From NCBI GenBank assembly GCA_903813345.2, contig CAIIXF020000003.1, forward strand, positions 19,608,931 to 19,672,930: DNA of 64,000 nt. The letters run 5' to 3'. The stretch comes from Owenia fusiformis. Its lineage: Eukaryota; Annelida; Polychaeta; Sabellida; Oweniidae. The first letter of the stretch is position 1. Each line of letters opens with the position of its first letter. The notes below the pieces were generated by a model, which had not been told where the DNA came from, made no database searches, and saw only the letters and a program-made list of their open reading frames with translations. Below are positions 52,201 to 63,781 of the stretch, in pieces. The position numbers and the translations under genes are program-made.

Positions 52201-55200
52201 TTGTTTCAAAATATGCTCCATATATCATCAATTTCGCTGAAAACAAACTTGCAATGTTCAAGGAAAACTGTTCATAACAAGGATGCATTCTTCCCCATGG
52301 GTATGGCTCAAATTTATGCAGGAATGCTTGTTGGAGTTCTGCAATTGCAGTAGGGTTATTTTCATACACATTATCCTTTAAATAACCCCATATATAGAAG
52401 TCAGGGGCATTGAGATCAAGACTGTGGGATGACCATGGGTTCTCCATCCTAGGAGAGATAATCTCATCATAGAAATGACTAGTGAGCCAGGCTATGCTAT
52501 CATAAGAAGTGTGAGGAGTAGCCCCATCCTTCGAGAATCACTGTTCTTGTCTATTGAAGCCTGTATGTCATTCTAGAACTGCCTGGAACTTCCTGGGAAT
52601 GCCAATATTGCGCTGTGTGTTAACAGTAACAGTGTTGCCATTATCAACCTCAAACCAAAAGGGGCTGATGATTTCATGTTTGGAAATTGGCAGCCCAAGC
52701 TGTGCATTTAACAGAATGAAGGGGCCTTTGAAGCACTTCATCTTGAATTTGTGATCCCAGAACACATTATTTCTTGAGTTTACATGTTCAGAAAGAAGGG
52801 AATGTGATTCTTCCGAAAACCTAACATTGGAAATGGACGACATTTGGAGCATATTTTGGAACGACCATAACTCTATCAATATAAGACTCTGATTATTGAA
52901 ACTTTGCCAGACGGATCCCACATTGAATGAAGTCCGTGTGTGCCAAATTTCAGAGCAATTCACCTCCATTTAAGAAAAATATTGAAGAAATGGAGGGTTG
53001 CATTTTTTTTGGGTCACCCTGTATAAATTCTCATCCCAACCATTGCAACCTTAGAGAGCAGTATTGCTCTGTGTATGTTTGAATTTGAGGGAAGCATGGG
53101 TACATATCCCTGTACAGTACAACCTGTCTATCCAAACACCATGAAAACCTTAAGATGTGAAAACCTTAATTAGGTCCCCTTTTCAATTTGTCAAAGACTA
53201 ACATGTTTAAATCCTTAAAATGTGAACACTTACCAATCTGAACAATTTCATAAGGTGCAAGTGGTGTCTATAGACAAATTTTATTTTACTGTGCCAATAG
53301 CAGATTGTATTGATTTTGAGGGGTGTAAGTGACAACGTCAATTTATTGATTTCTACAAAATAATTAATTACATTAAGGGAGAGGGTTAAAATTCATTATG
53401 TTTTGTGTTTTTAAACTGAAGAGACTTTATTTGATGAAATCAATAAATGGTTAATTACATTGAGGGGAAGGAGGGCAATCTGAAAAGAAATTATCTGTTG
53501 AGAAAAATTGAAATATTGACTTGGTCCCTTTGGGATACAGATTGTTCAACTACATGTAAATAAACAGCTTGTTTAATGAATCATTATTTTTTAAACTTGT
53601 TCTTCACTAGTCATACTGTCATTTATTTCCATGATTATGTGAAATGTCATCTATTTTTTAGTGAGAACCAATCCAAGTTCATCCAAGACAGAATCACAGC
53701 TGTTGAAAAACACTTCGGAGAAATGTGCTTCCACTTTGGAGCCCTTGCCAGGAAAAATGCAAAATTACGAGATAAAGGTAAAATTTATTTTAGTATTGAG
53801 GTGTAATTATTGGTTTATGAAATAACACCATCTGTACTTTTTCTAGCAATTTTATTGATTACTTTCAATGGAATAGAAATGAAATGTAGAATCTGGATGT
53901 ACTAATTTGTACATCTGTGCATGGTGCATCATCGATTATTATCAGCTATATAACATGTATTTTATAATTGAATACTACCATATCTACATTATATGAATGG
54001 TTTCATTTTTGACATTCTGTGTCAATTTACAGTACAGTAAAATTGTGTAAAGTAGAAAATTCTCTGTTCATTGAAGGAGTTTTCAAAATCATTTTTAATG
54101 CTTCTCTGAAAGAACACTTCTGATGGTGTTCCTCTAACATTATAAAATTTTCACTGTAATTTTGTCATATACGTACATGTACATGTAGTTGTGAATTATG
54201 TTAAAATCTGTCTAAAATGAACATACCAGGCTTTTGCAATTTAAGTTCACATTGTCATGTGTTTGAATAGATAATTTAAATAACTGATAACATTGGGGCA
54301 AATGCACCATTTATAACATAGACATAGAAGTTTGTAAACATGGTAAAAGCAGTAAAAAATTTTCTCCTCCTTTCCAAAATCTTCTGATTTGTAAATGTTT
54401 CAGACTGTCCTATCAGGCCCGTAGCCAGGATTTGCCAAGGGGGTTCACTTTTTGAAAAAATTCCCCGGCTACGGGCCTGCCTATTATTTGTTACAAGAAA
54501 ATCTGTTTGTTCTCTTGTTAAAAACAATTATTTTTGTCCTCTTCTTTATCAACAAATGTTTGACATATATGTTTTCATTGATACATATTTTCCAGGAGAT
54601 GAAGTAGCAAAACACATTTTAACATATGCTGAGAATGAAAGTCTGAACCACTCCAGCAGGCATGCTTTAACAAAGTTCTCTGAAAACTTAGCAGCCGTCC
54701 AAGACTATAGAAATGCTCAAGTAAGAAACCTTATTGAATTTCCTCATAATGTCACCTGTGTAATTTAAATGATTTAGCAAGGCATCATTCCTGATATTAA
54801 ACTTCCACTGGCTGATCTAGAAGCTAAAAAGGGGGAGTGGCCCATATTTCAAGTCAGGCAAAAGACTTTGTGCCCCTAAAGCCAAAAATTGGCCCCAAAT
54901 TTTGAAATTTTCACGCCCATTTTTGATAATTTGGCCAAAAAGGCCAAGTTATGCTAAAAAGGCCCATTTAGGGGGAGGGGCCCGTGCCCCATGGGGCCTC
55001 CCCTGGATCCGCCAGTGACTTCCATTGTCATTATATTGAAAGTACTTTCGAATTAACACCCATTGGTGATATACATGTAATGAAAGGGGATCATAAGAAA
55101 ATCTGCCTCTCCTAATCTCCTGACAGCCCACTCTAGATATGTTCTTGGACTTGGACACCTCAGACATTCTGGATTGGATGAACATATCAGCAATTGTGTT

Positions 55201-58200
55201 TCAATTTATATCTCATGTCATGGTTATCTCATGAGGTCTATATGGAAATACACACAATTCTCCACATGCTTTCTTTAAAGTCCGATTGAGTTGAGTTATA
55301 TAGTTGTTAAGGAATAATTTCTGTTGCAATGTGAACGGATCTACTTTCTCTGTGCTGTGCCTATGGTGACGACCTTCACTTTTACATTCAATACAATCAA
55401 GTAGTTCATTTGTGATTGATGTATTCAGAAAATCCGCCAGGCGCCTTAACTCATGCCTCAGATGTTGTTTTAGATTTTCATAATGTATAACAATGAATGG
55501 TGTTTTTCTTGTGGTATTAATTATTACTTTATTGACGAAGATGTTCATTTGCGTGAACCATCTTGATCCCATCCTGTTCACTTTGTTTGTAAATTCTGAA
55601 ATCAATTATAAGACAAAGAAATATGAGAATTAACAAGACGAAGACCTCATCATACTGTGAGTGATTAGGGCTGCTGATTTTTATTTATTTATTTGTTTGT
55701 TTATTCATTTGTACAGGCCTGTAGCCAGGGGGCTCGATGGGTTTGAACCCCCCCCCCCCCCGCCAAAAAATCATGCAGTTTTTCAACATTCTGAGCACTT
55801 TTTAAGTGATTTTGGCCATTTTTTGGCCAAAATTGTCACTAGTGAACCCCTCCTGGAATTTTTCAAAAAGTGAACACCCCTTGGCAAATCCTAGCTACGG
55901 GCCTGTTTGTGCAAAGAATACAATACAATAATACATGTGTCAGTGGCTGTGCTTTGAGCATTATTAGCCACACCACCAAATTTCCTTATAAACGAAGCTC
56001 TTTACCTTTGATACTATTATGCCAATATGCCTATTAACTGGATCATGAATTCATATTAGTACCAGCTGACAACTTAGCCAAAAAGAAAACATATTTTATA
56101 TTTGGTTAGAAAATATTTAGAACATCGCTCTTCAGCCGAATAAAGAAATTTCATTCTTAGACTTCTTTGACTCCCCCAGTTCTTTACAGCCATTATGTAT
56201 TTAATGGTGGCATAATGCTGTTCCTTAATTAGCTCATCTTTTATTTTGTCGAGCCACATGTGCATACCATATAAAACAATGATTAAAAAACTCACCATTT
56301 TTCCTTTGTTGGAATATAGTGTTAGCTATGTTGACAGAGTGGTTTTTACTTGGGGTAGAAACTCTCTTGAACTCTGCTAATATCATATCGTACGGATTCC
56401 TTATAAGTGCAATCATCTTGTCATATACGTCGTTGAAATCGTGCGATTTTACAGCTATGACACTTCCATCCCATGGTATAACTTTAGCCTCACCAGGAAA
56501 TCCATTTTTATATAGGACTTTGTCGAAATACCTCGACCCTGTGTAGATACCTGAAAATAGATTGACAGTCACCTGATCATAGTTTTGCAATATTTTACTG
56601 AATACGAATACAGAACATGTAGTTTGTTTTCAATTTTTTTTACTTTGTTAAATATGTGATTTTTGGTGATTTTCCTCAATTCTAAGTAAGTGCAAAATGG
56701 GTTGTCAAATGAATGGAAGACAATATAAATTCTTGGGTGTTTTATTAGCCTCCATTGCCTCTAAAATAACCCAATTAAGCATGCTCAAAGTCGACCAAAA
56801 CTTGTGAATTATTTTCAATGAACATGTACTGACAATGTGGTCAGATGTTACATGGCTGTTGGTACTAGAAAAAATATTTTCAATTTTGTTCAACAATGAC
56901 GGGGAATTTATGTCGATAAGTGATTTTGTGCTCATTCCATGGGTCTATGGGTGAAAAGGGAGCTCACAGCATTGCTTACCTGTCATCTGTTGTAACAGAT
57001 GTCTCACCCACGTGTTTCCTGACCCTGGGATACTGCTCAGTGTTGTCCTAGGGAGGGGGGTGTATGAGTAATGTAATGGCTGACAATCCGTCTTGTTTGC
57101 ATACTTCTTACATTTACCTGGTGCATCTGAATATAATATGAAGTTTGATATTAAAGGTGTAACAATAGTTAATGAGAACAATTTCACATTATGTATGTAC
57201 AGATGGAGTTACCCCCCCCCCTTGTTATGCATTCTTATGATGTTAAGAGTTCTTTATTCATGATAAGACTTTGATTTTGAAAATTCAGACATCTCCAGCT
57301 CTTTCGTAATTCTAATACAGGTAGCCATTTCTGTGAGTTCGGATGTTTTAACATAATGACCTTTGACCCTTAAGGTTACCTCGTTTTAAGATGTGGCATT
57401 AACCTTAACGTGACCTTGACCCTTTGTGACTGTGACCTCAATTTGATAATTTACACTACAGAAAGAGAACATGAATTACCCTGGAGGATGCTCTCTTTCT
57501 TGTTATCTCCTTTGTTCAGATCTCCTTTGTTCAAATCTCCTTTGTTCAAATCTCCTTTGATCAGATCTCCTTTGTGCAAATTCTCGTTATTCCCTTTTTT
57601 CTTGAAATTTCCATTGTTCGTGCAATGTATGATACAATAGTTACTGTTGCACATTAGATATAGGGTATAAAGCATAGCCAATATCAAAATTAACAGACAT
57701 ATACATACAAATTTCTTTTGTTGTATAAAAGACATTGCTAATTCACATAGCTGAGATGCTTTATGCCAATAATACAAACATGACATAAACTAAACATTTA
57801 GATTGTCAAACAGTTTTTAATTTATTTCTGTTAAATATTCCTAAGGGCACATTTGATCATAATCTTGTCAGGGTGGCTCATTAATACATTTTTCAATCTA
57901 TACGTACATTTGTATATAGCTTACTGTAAAACGGGTATTGTTAGCGAGGGGTAATTGTTAGCGATTGTTAGCGATCGCTATAGTTTCGCTAAAAATTCAA
58001 TTCGCAAAATTAAACCGGGGTTAGAATAAACCGGGCGCTAAAATTTGCAAATTCCCGGGAAACTACATGAATACTAGTATTTAAGGAGCTTTTCGTTCAG
58101 TACTCGACTTCCGGTTTGTAATTTGAAAAGGGTAAATATTTTTAAATCGTATGTTTCTTTCAATATCTGAAGGATAAATAGCCATCCATCAGTGATTTTG

Positions 58201-61200
58201 TGATTAGTCAGATGAGATTACAGTAGTTTGGACCAATACCATGTGCGTTAGAAGTCTTACATTTTGATAATTCCTCTGTCATGTCCGTTATTCATTCTTC
58301 TGCCATAAATGATAAAATTTCTAATGCATTTCGCTAATTTGATTTTTTAAAGATTAATCTTCATTTCGCTAAAATTTCCCGCGCTAAAACCCCCTAAAAT
58401 TGAAAAATCGCTAAAATTTCCCGGTCTCAAAATTACCCGTTTTACAGTAGTTTAGTTCTATTTAGTAATACATGTTTAACACATCATACTTTGAGGTATT
58501 TAGAATGTGATGATACCCCCTCACTTCCTCGTCCATACATCTGTGTGTCTGTCTGGCCATAGATAATCTATATATGTTTTGAGACTTTAACAAATTCATA
58601 AAAGGCATAAATGATTGTCGTTGAGAATAAAGATTTAGATTCAAACAAAAACAATGATAATATTATGTTATTAATGCAAAAAATGACATAAGAAAATTAT
58701 TTTTGAAAAATGTGGGATTTATTGCATTTTCATTTATATTTATATAGACACAAAGAATTGAAGCCAAAGTTGTGTCTCCACTGAGTCTATATGGGTCCAA
58801 CTGCAAACATGCTAAGGTAAGTAACGGTGTCAGTCATTTTCATTACAATGTGATTCTTTTTATGGTCTCTTTGTTTTCTTGTTGAAATATTGTAAACCAG
58901 GTTCTTGAGATTATTTTATTTGGCTTTTTAAATATTTGATTTATCCCTTTCTATAACTGCGGTTGGGTAGCATTTTAATTACAACATTAGAAAATGTAAA
59001 ATATGTCAGCTTTTTTATTTGGCAGATTTGGATTGAGTTCACTTTTTGCATACATTTGTACAAATGAAAACTGCCATTCATCTGATCTGGTTCTGATGTG
59101 CATTTTACGAGACTCCAAGCTGGAATTTTCACCATTGGTCCAAGCTCCATTTTTTGCCTCATTTTGGTAAAATCTCTTTTTTCACCAAGTGTGCCCACTG
59201 AATACTGGCACTTTTTACAAAAAGATCCATGAATATCAAAAAATAAAGATATTTTAATTTACCATTTTGGTCAGTTCATTTTGCAATAATAATCAACTTG
59301 GAAATTAATGTATATACTGACTGCATGTGTTTTGTTTGCCAATTCTTTTGGCTTACTAAATTTAATTAAATTCCTATGTATTTTACAGGAGGATTTGAAA
59401 GCTGCATTTACAACTAGAGACAAAGAAATTAAGGAAAAAGAGAAGTTGGAGAAAGTTAAAGATAAAGCTCCAAGTGATAGACATAAAATTGTATCCTTTA
59501 CTGCAAATACACAGTACACTGTTTATACAATTGGGGGAGAAAACATGTATACTACCCTGCATGCAGAGTCTAGTTATAAACAAATCTCTCTTCAGAAGCG
59601 AGGTCGAACAAATGCAAAGGGTACATGTATACAGTACACAAATATTGACCTGTCCAGAGGGTGTCTTTGTAAAAATTATTACATTTATCTGAGATAATTT
59701 TTTGATTCACATAATAAATCAAAATATCACAAAACTTAATCAACTGCATGTACTTCTTTGATTCATGTGAGAGATAAGTCTTTCCCTTCTGTCTCTGAAC
59801 TTTCAATACATTTGCCTTTTGTCGGGGGGGGGGGGGCTAGAAGCTGCTGTTCTTCAATAGAGGGAATCACTCCATATATTTAGAGATGCTTCTTTAACAT
59901 TTATCAGTCAAAACTTGAATCAGAACTTCAAAAAGCGTCAACAGATGCGTCTTTGGCTGAACGTGCCCTGGAAGAAAAAATAGATATGTTTGAGAAGAAA
60001 AAACTGGAAGATATTAAGGTAAAAATAATTAACAAAAATAAAGTCATGCATTCTGTACAAAGTAGTTTGTAAATTTGCAAAGTTCTTTTGAATATTATTT
60101 TTGGTTGCAAATGTGCAGAGACAAATGAGACACATGGAGGAATAATGTCAATCAATCCTTTAGAATTGTCATCATTTTATGTATTTGATTTCACATTTCG
60201 CAAATGAATATTCTTACCATTAAAGTAATCAAGGGAGAAAATTCTTAAATAGTCAATTTAACATGACGCAAAATACTAAGAAATTCTGAATTCAAGACAG
60301 TTGGATGTTTGAATCAAACATGTTTTACAATAATGGTTTCCATTGTTTTGTAGAAAGTGCTTCAAGATTTTGTGTTGACTGAATTGTCATTCCACTGTAA
60401 AGCTGTAGAAAGTTATACTCAGTGTTACCAAGCTCTACAAAATATGAATGAGGAAGATGATTTAGAGGTACAGTACATGTATACTTTATAATATAGATTA
60501 GTCAGGTCAGCTTTGCCGTTTTTCAAAATTCCAACGGGGTTTGACAGTTTGGCTTCAAATCACTTGAAAAGTGCTCAAAGAACTTTTGGCCAGGGGCTCA
60601 TTCGAAGTCTCTAACCCCCTGAACCCTGCACCTTTGACCTGATTTAGTGTTGCAGTAAATAGACAATTAAGGAGATATTGATGCAATGTGGGTCTTAAAT
60701 AATTATGTATACTCTTGGTTATCTTGGCAAATGGCGTGTGGTGTCCTGAGTTATTTCACTAGTTATTATTTTTTCAGGAATTTAGAAACTCACTCCGTAC
60801 AACTCATACATACATACACTCATACAAACTCTCTCTGTCCAAGCAGTGCTGCATCCAGAGGTTTGGGGCATGGTGTCTCAAAATCTTTCATATGTTATAA
60901 TTTCTTTTCAGGAATTTAGAAACTCTCTCCGTCCAAGCAGTGCTGCATCCAGAGGTCTGGGACATGGTGTCTCAAAATCTTCACTGAACACAACTGCCCA
61001 ATCATTAAAGAACACGCCATCTGGTAGAAGAGCAAAGTCAAACCAAAAGCAAACAGTTCAGGTGAGGTGAAATACCAACACAATTCATGGTTTGCTTTAC
61101 TATATGTAAGATTTAAGAACTAATGACAAGATTTGTTGACAATAGGGTAAAGGCATGTTTCTTGTTATGTTACCACCAGAAATTGTGACATATTGTTATA

Positions 61201-61812
61201 GTATCCAATTTTTGTGGCCCGTGTTTGGCAGTTGGTGTTCAGTGGTTGATATTTGGTGTAAGACATCTCTAACAAATGGGAGGTGGTGACATTTTGCATG
61301 TTAATGCCTTGTCATTCTAATGATTGTGACATTATGTATCAGATTATAAATAAGAAAAAGGCCAAGATTCTATGACCCATTGCACAATATAGGACCACTG
61401 ATTTTTCTGATCATTTAAAAAAGTAAAATCGTGAAATAATGGGGGAAAATCAAATGCCATTCACCATAAATATGGTATCCTATGGTACCATAAATATGGT
61501 ACCATAAACTAAAAGAGTACTGTAGGGTACCATGAACACTGCACAGCACCATACTTAAATGGTACTATAATGGTACTATACTCTTAATGTACCATATGTG
61601 ATTCCAAAGTACAGACTGGGGGTGTATTCTGTGTCTCCACTAAGAAGTGTTAATGACTTCAGTCATTTTGATGCCGCTTGTCAAATTATAATTGCTTTTC
61701 ATTTTGCTTGTAGTATGATGATGAAGATGATGACGATGACGAAGAGGATGATGACAGCTATGAAGATGATGATGAAGAATACACATATGATCGTAGATTT
61801 AATGCTCGGTAA
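49292..61812 (+). CDS. CIBAR1: CIBAR1 (FAM92-type BAR domain protein), 9 exons
   Basis: FAM92/CIBAR proteins are membrane-curving BAR domain proteins acting at the ciliary base and on mitochondrial membranes (family knowledge). Exons: 49292-49323, 53662-53777, 54596-54720, 58748-58816, 59389-59490, 59908-60018, 60354-60467, 60912-61061, 61714-61812; GT-AG, phases agree, 305 residues against 289 in human. Matches include ITAVEKHFGEMC, AAVQDYRNAQ, RIEAKVVSPLSLYG, EDLKAAFTTRDKE, KAPSDRHKI and EEDDLEEFRNSLRPSSAASR. The FAM92 domain covers about residues 12-215, followed by a basic linker and an Asp/Glu-rich C-terminus (exon 9). The 32-nt first exon reads MNRNNAEIRA and joins exon 2 in phase. Intron 3 holds a minus-strand sulfotransferase; exon 8 has a duplicated upstream decoy. 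Confidence 0.94.
49324..52043. other. CIBAR1 intron 1, no gene recognised
   Basis: AT-rich intron. Only a dispersed GTTCCACTTGGGAGGTGTTC-type repeat at about 51800-51985 was noted. The 51669-51872 minus frame is repeat-derived. Confidence 0.45.
52044..53021 (-). mobile_element. Decayed mariner-like transposon, 978 bp
   Basis: Inverted ends CAGGGTGACCC at 52044 and 53021, flanked by TA at 52042-52043 and 53022-53023. The minus strand encodes a broken transposase: VNSRNNVFWDHK and FWFEVDNGNTVTVNTQRNIG at about 52600-52800, DGATPHTSYDS near 52520, and SLDLNAPDFYIWGYLKDNVY near 52400, which are the conserved IS630/mariner blocks including the catalytic-region D residues. Several frameshifts and stops make it non-autonomous. 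Confidence 0.85.
53022..54595. other. CIBAR1 introns 1 (end) and 2
   Basis: Exon 2 lies at 53662-53777. A 66-bp hairpin remnant of the CAGGCCCGTAGC element is at 54414-54479. The rest shows nothing recognisable. Confidence 0.45.
54414..54479. mobile_element. Minimal CAGGCCCGTAGC-ended MITE
   Basis: Ends CAGGCCCGTAGCC and GGCTACGGGCCTG are inverted, with AAGGGGGTTCACTTTTTGAA inside. It is an internally deleted relative of 55714-55905. Confidence 0.7.
54801..55022. mobile_element. 212-bp CACTGGC-ended MITE with 5-bp duplication
   Basis: Body 54806-55017, ends CACTGGC-GATC and GATCCGCCAGTG inverted, flanked by ACTTC at 54801-54805 and 55018-55022. Internal sequence is GGGG/GCCC-rich. No ORF. 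Confidence 0.75.
55213..57786 (-). CDS. WSCD-type sulfotransferase, 4 exons, nested in CIBAR1 intron 3
   Basis: Related to WSCD1/2 sialate O-sulfotransferases, Golgi enzymes using PAPS. Exons: 57786-57480, 57126-56980, 56550-56296, 55595-55213, all GT-AG with matching phases, 363 residues. Residues about 25-47 (FVCICLLILILAMLYTLYLM) form the signal anchor. The 5'-phosphosulfate-binding loop is IPGSGNTWVRHLLQQMTG and the 3'-phosphate motif is IALIRNPYDMILAEF; VIHYENLKQHLRHELRRLADFL near the end is also family-typical. The WSC (cysteine-rich) domains of vertebrate WSCD proteins are absent. The stem carries about five KGDLN repeats encoded by a 15-bp minisatellite. Start chosen at the first ATG; a second Met 17 codons on is possible. 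Confidence 0.88.
55714..55905. mobile_element. CAGGCC-GTAGCCAGG-ended MITE, 192 bp
   Basis: Inverted ends CAGGCCTGTAGC and GCTACGGGCCTG. Internal TTCTGAGCACTTTTTAAGTG and AAAGTGAACACCCC also occur near 11245-11330, 45880-46000 and 60520-60620, marking degraded relatives. Confidence 0.75.
57787..58747. other. End of CIBAR1 intron 3
   Basis: Mostly filled by the 57923-58448 element. The 58462-58644 minus frame is not recognised. Confidence 0.45.
57923..58448. mobile_element. 526-bp ACTGTAAAACGGGTA-ended element
   Basis: Ends ACTGTAAAACGGGT and ACCCGTTTTACAGT are inverted. Internal subterminal repeats CGCTAAAATTT and GCGCTAAAA recur many times near both ends. No ORF; a non-autonomous DNA transposon. 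Confidence 0.8.
60776..60911 (+). repeat. Tandem duplicate of the CIBAR1 exon 8 acceptor and start
   Basis: TTTTCAGGAATTTAGAAACTC occurs with AG at 60776-60777 and again at the genuine acceptor 60910-60911, 134 bp apart. The upstream copy has an ACATACATAC expansion and no good donor; in the CIBAR1 frame it reads 40 codons (EFRNSLRTTHTYIHS...) to a TAA. Confidence 0.85.
61062..61713. other. CIBAR1 intron 8
   Basis: Contains the 61167-61292 ATGTTACCACC-ended element and a GGTACCATAAATATGGTACC-like simple repeat at about 61470-61590. Nothing else recognised. Confidence 0.5.
61167..61292. mobile_element. Short ATGTTACCACC-ended element
   Basis: Ends ATGTTACCACC and GGTGGTGACAT, with GTGACATATTGTTATAGT, GTTTGGCAGTTGG and AACAAATGG as in the other family copies. 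Confidence 0.6.
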
Positions 61813-62058
61813 CCATAACATGATAGCAACAGTGGACAATGTCATTCACATGATCATATGTCTATTCTCTGTAACCATAGCAGCAATGGACATTGATATT
61901 CATAGTATCATAGATTAAATGCTCACATACCATAGCAACAGTATTGTTGCTTCAAAAGCCATATCAACAGGACAGAGGATAATCATGTGAATATATAGAA
62001 TATTTAGACCCAGCTGCCATAGCAACTGTGGACAATATACAATTATTGACCTCACCAG

Positions 62059-62148
62059 AGGTTTACTGTCAAAATTATATCCCGAGACTGTAAACCGAGA
62101 CCGTAGGTCGAGGTTTACAGTCGAGGGATATAATTTTGACAGTAAACC
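62059..62148. repeat. 90-bp hairpin beside the Crypton-like ORF
   Basis: GGTTTACTGTCAAAATTATA and its inverted copy, with CTGTAAACC inner arms, flank a short GAGACCGTAGG centre. A second inverted pair, ATTATTCACCG, lies on the other side of the ORF at 62639-62690, suggesting both belong to one element. Confidence 0.7.
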
Positions 62149-62160
62149 GAATGGAGAGGT

Positions 62161-62619
62161 CTATAATTGTTTTGTTAGTCCGAAGAATATCTTAGATTTT
62201 CTGATTTGGGTGGTTTTACCTTTTCCTGACTTCTGCAGTTCCACAACAATCGCTTTGAAAACATTTGATGCCTTGAATTCAGACTTGGTAATGTCCATCT
62301 TAAGTGTCTCTCTGATGTATCGTGCCACTCCCCATTTAAGAAGCTGAAATGATTTCAACTTATAAAGTCCACCGTCTTTTTTTCTCTTACCAACGTAAAA
62401 CTTTTTCAAAAAATTATCTACATCTGCCACGGCAGTAAGTTCACTCAATGGAGTCAAAATACTCTCCTGGGCGAAGTCCACTAAAAGCTTTGTACAAAGT
62501 TTTAGATTTTTCTTCGTATTTTGACTGTCTTTACTCTCTAAGAGACTAATAATATCCTCATCTTCAACATTTTTGAAACGGCTAGTGGTGGCCATTTTAT
62601 CGTCTGACAATGACGTCAT
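62161..62619 (-). CDS. Crypton/KIAA1958-like N-terminal domain protein, 152 aa
   Basis: ATG at 62619. The reading frame has NTKKNLKLCTKLLVDFAQ, then DVDNFLKKFYVGKRKKDGGL followed by YKLKSFQLLKWGVARYIRETL. This matches the SAM-like core-binding region that precedes the tyrosine recombinase domain in Crypton transposons and the related host genes (KIAA1958, ZMYM, QRICH1). The recombinase catalytic domain is absent, as the frame ends 40 residues later. It may be a truncated transposon gene or a small domesticated one. Flanking inverted repeats support a mobile origin. Confidence 0.6.
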   Translation of the reverse strand: MTSLSDDKMATTSRFKNVEDEDIISLLESKDSQNTKKNLKLCTKLLVDFAQESILTPLSELTAVADVDNFLKKFYVGKRKKDGGLYKLKSFQLLKWGVARYIRETLKMDITKSEFKASNVFKAIVVELQKSGKGKTTQIRKSKIFFGLTKQL

Positions 62620-62931
62620 TTTAGTGGAATGCTGGGAATATTATTCACCGGCAATGCATTGCGCGGTGTACAGTTAAAATTATTCACCGCTCGTTGACCA
62701 ATCAAAATCGAGTATTTCAACTGAGGTACTAACAATATAAATCATACACTAGTTTGTACATATAATTTTCAGTTCACCATATTTTAGTGGAAAAGGAGTA
62801 CTCGTTCCCATATAACATGGTACATGTACATTGATTCCTGGGAAACATTAAAATGGGGTATATAATTTAAAGTACCCATGATATAAATTATAAGAAGACA
62901 ATCATATTGTTATTTATTATTATGTCACCAC

Positions 62932-63028
62932 ATGAAGTGGTGACATGTGGTGTTGTTATGGATTCCAACTTTTTTGTGGATGCGGTGTTCAGTGGTCGGT
63001 GTTTGTAACAAATGGCAGGTAGTGACAT
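62932..63028. mobile_element. Short ATGTCACCAC-ended element
   Basis: Begins ATGTCACCAC, contains GTGGTGACATGTGG and AACAAATGGCAGGT, ends AGTGACAT. Confidence 0.55.
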
Positions 63029-63111
63029 TTTGCATGTTATTGCCTTGTTTATTTATTTTAATGGATAGGAAACCTAGCCACAAGACAGAAATATATGCAT
63101 AAACTAATTTT

Positions 63112-63781
63112 CCCTAAGCGAAGTGATAGGCCAAAATCTAGCAGAATCGAGTAAGGAAAAGTTGATCCTACCAACGATAATAAATTCAGTAGCCTACGAC
63201 TACCATTTTGTGAGTTGTTATCTGTGAAGACTTAGCTTGTATTCTCGAATGCAAATAGCGGCTAACCGGATTAACCTATTGATTTGCATAAAATAGATTG
63301 TCAGTTTGAAGTTGCAATATTGAACGACCCATTTGTCGACTAACAGTGATCATGTGACTTTTCATGCCATTATCACATGATAAAACAAACTTTAAATGCT
63401 CTAGATGTACTTTTTGATGTTATTTACAATTCCGAACACCTCGATAGCCAGTGTTAATTGCTGCTTTAATACCAGATTAAATCATTATTTAGCTCGGCTA
63501 CTGGGTTTGGGGCAAGAGCTGGCAACTAACGGGATGCACGACAGGCGCTATTCATATTTAAATGAGTTTGCCATCAAATTGTAATCAACCCGCAAGCTGG
63601 TAGCCGCTATTTGCATTCGCGAATACAAGCTTAGAGGAGAATTATATAAACACATGAACTGAGTTGTGTAAGATCTTCCACTTACACATGCACAAAATTT
63701 GTGGAACTGAATTTATTTATTTTTGGTAGTCTTTTCCTTACTCGATTCAACAAGATTTTGGCTTATCACTTAGCCTTGGGT
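63112..63781. mobile_element. 670-bp foldback element
   Basis: Outer arms 63112-63192 and 63705-63781 share AAGTGATA-GCCAAAATCT and GAATCGAGTAAGGAAAAG. Inner arms 63225-63262 and 63599-63637 share TTGTATTC-CGAATGCAAATAG. No ORF. Confidence 0.7.

Noticed and set aside
61598-61918. Plus-strand frame rich in Met
   Set aside because: Out-of-frame reading of the acidic last exon of CIBAR1.
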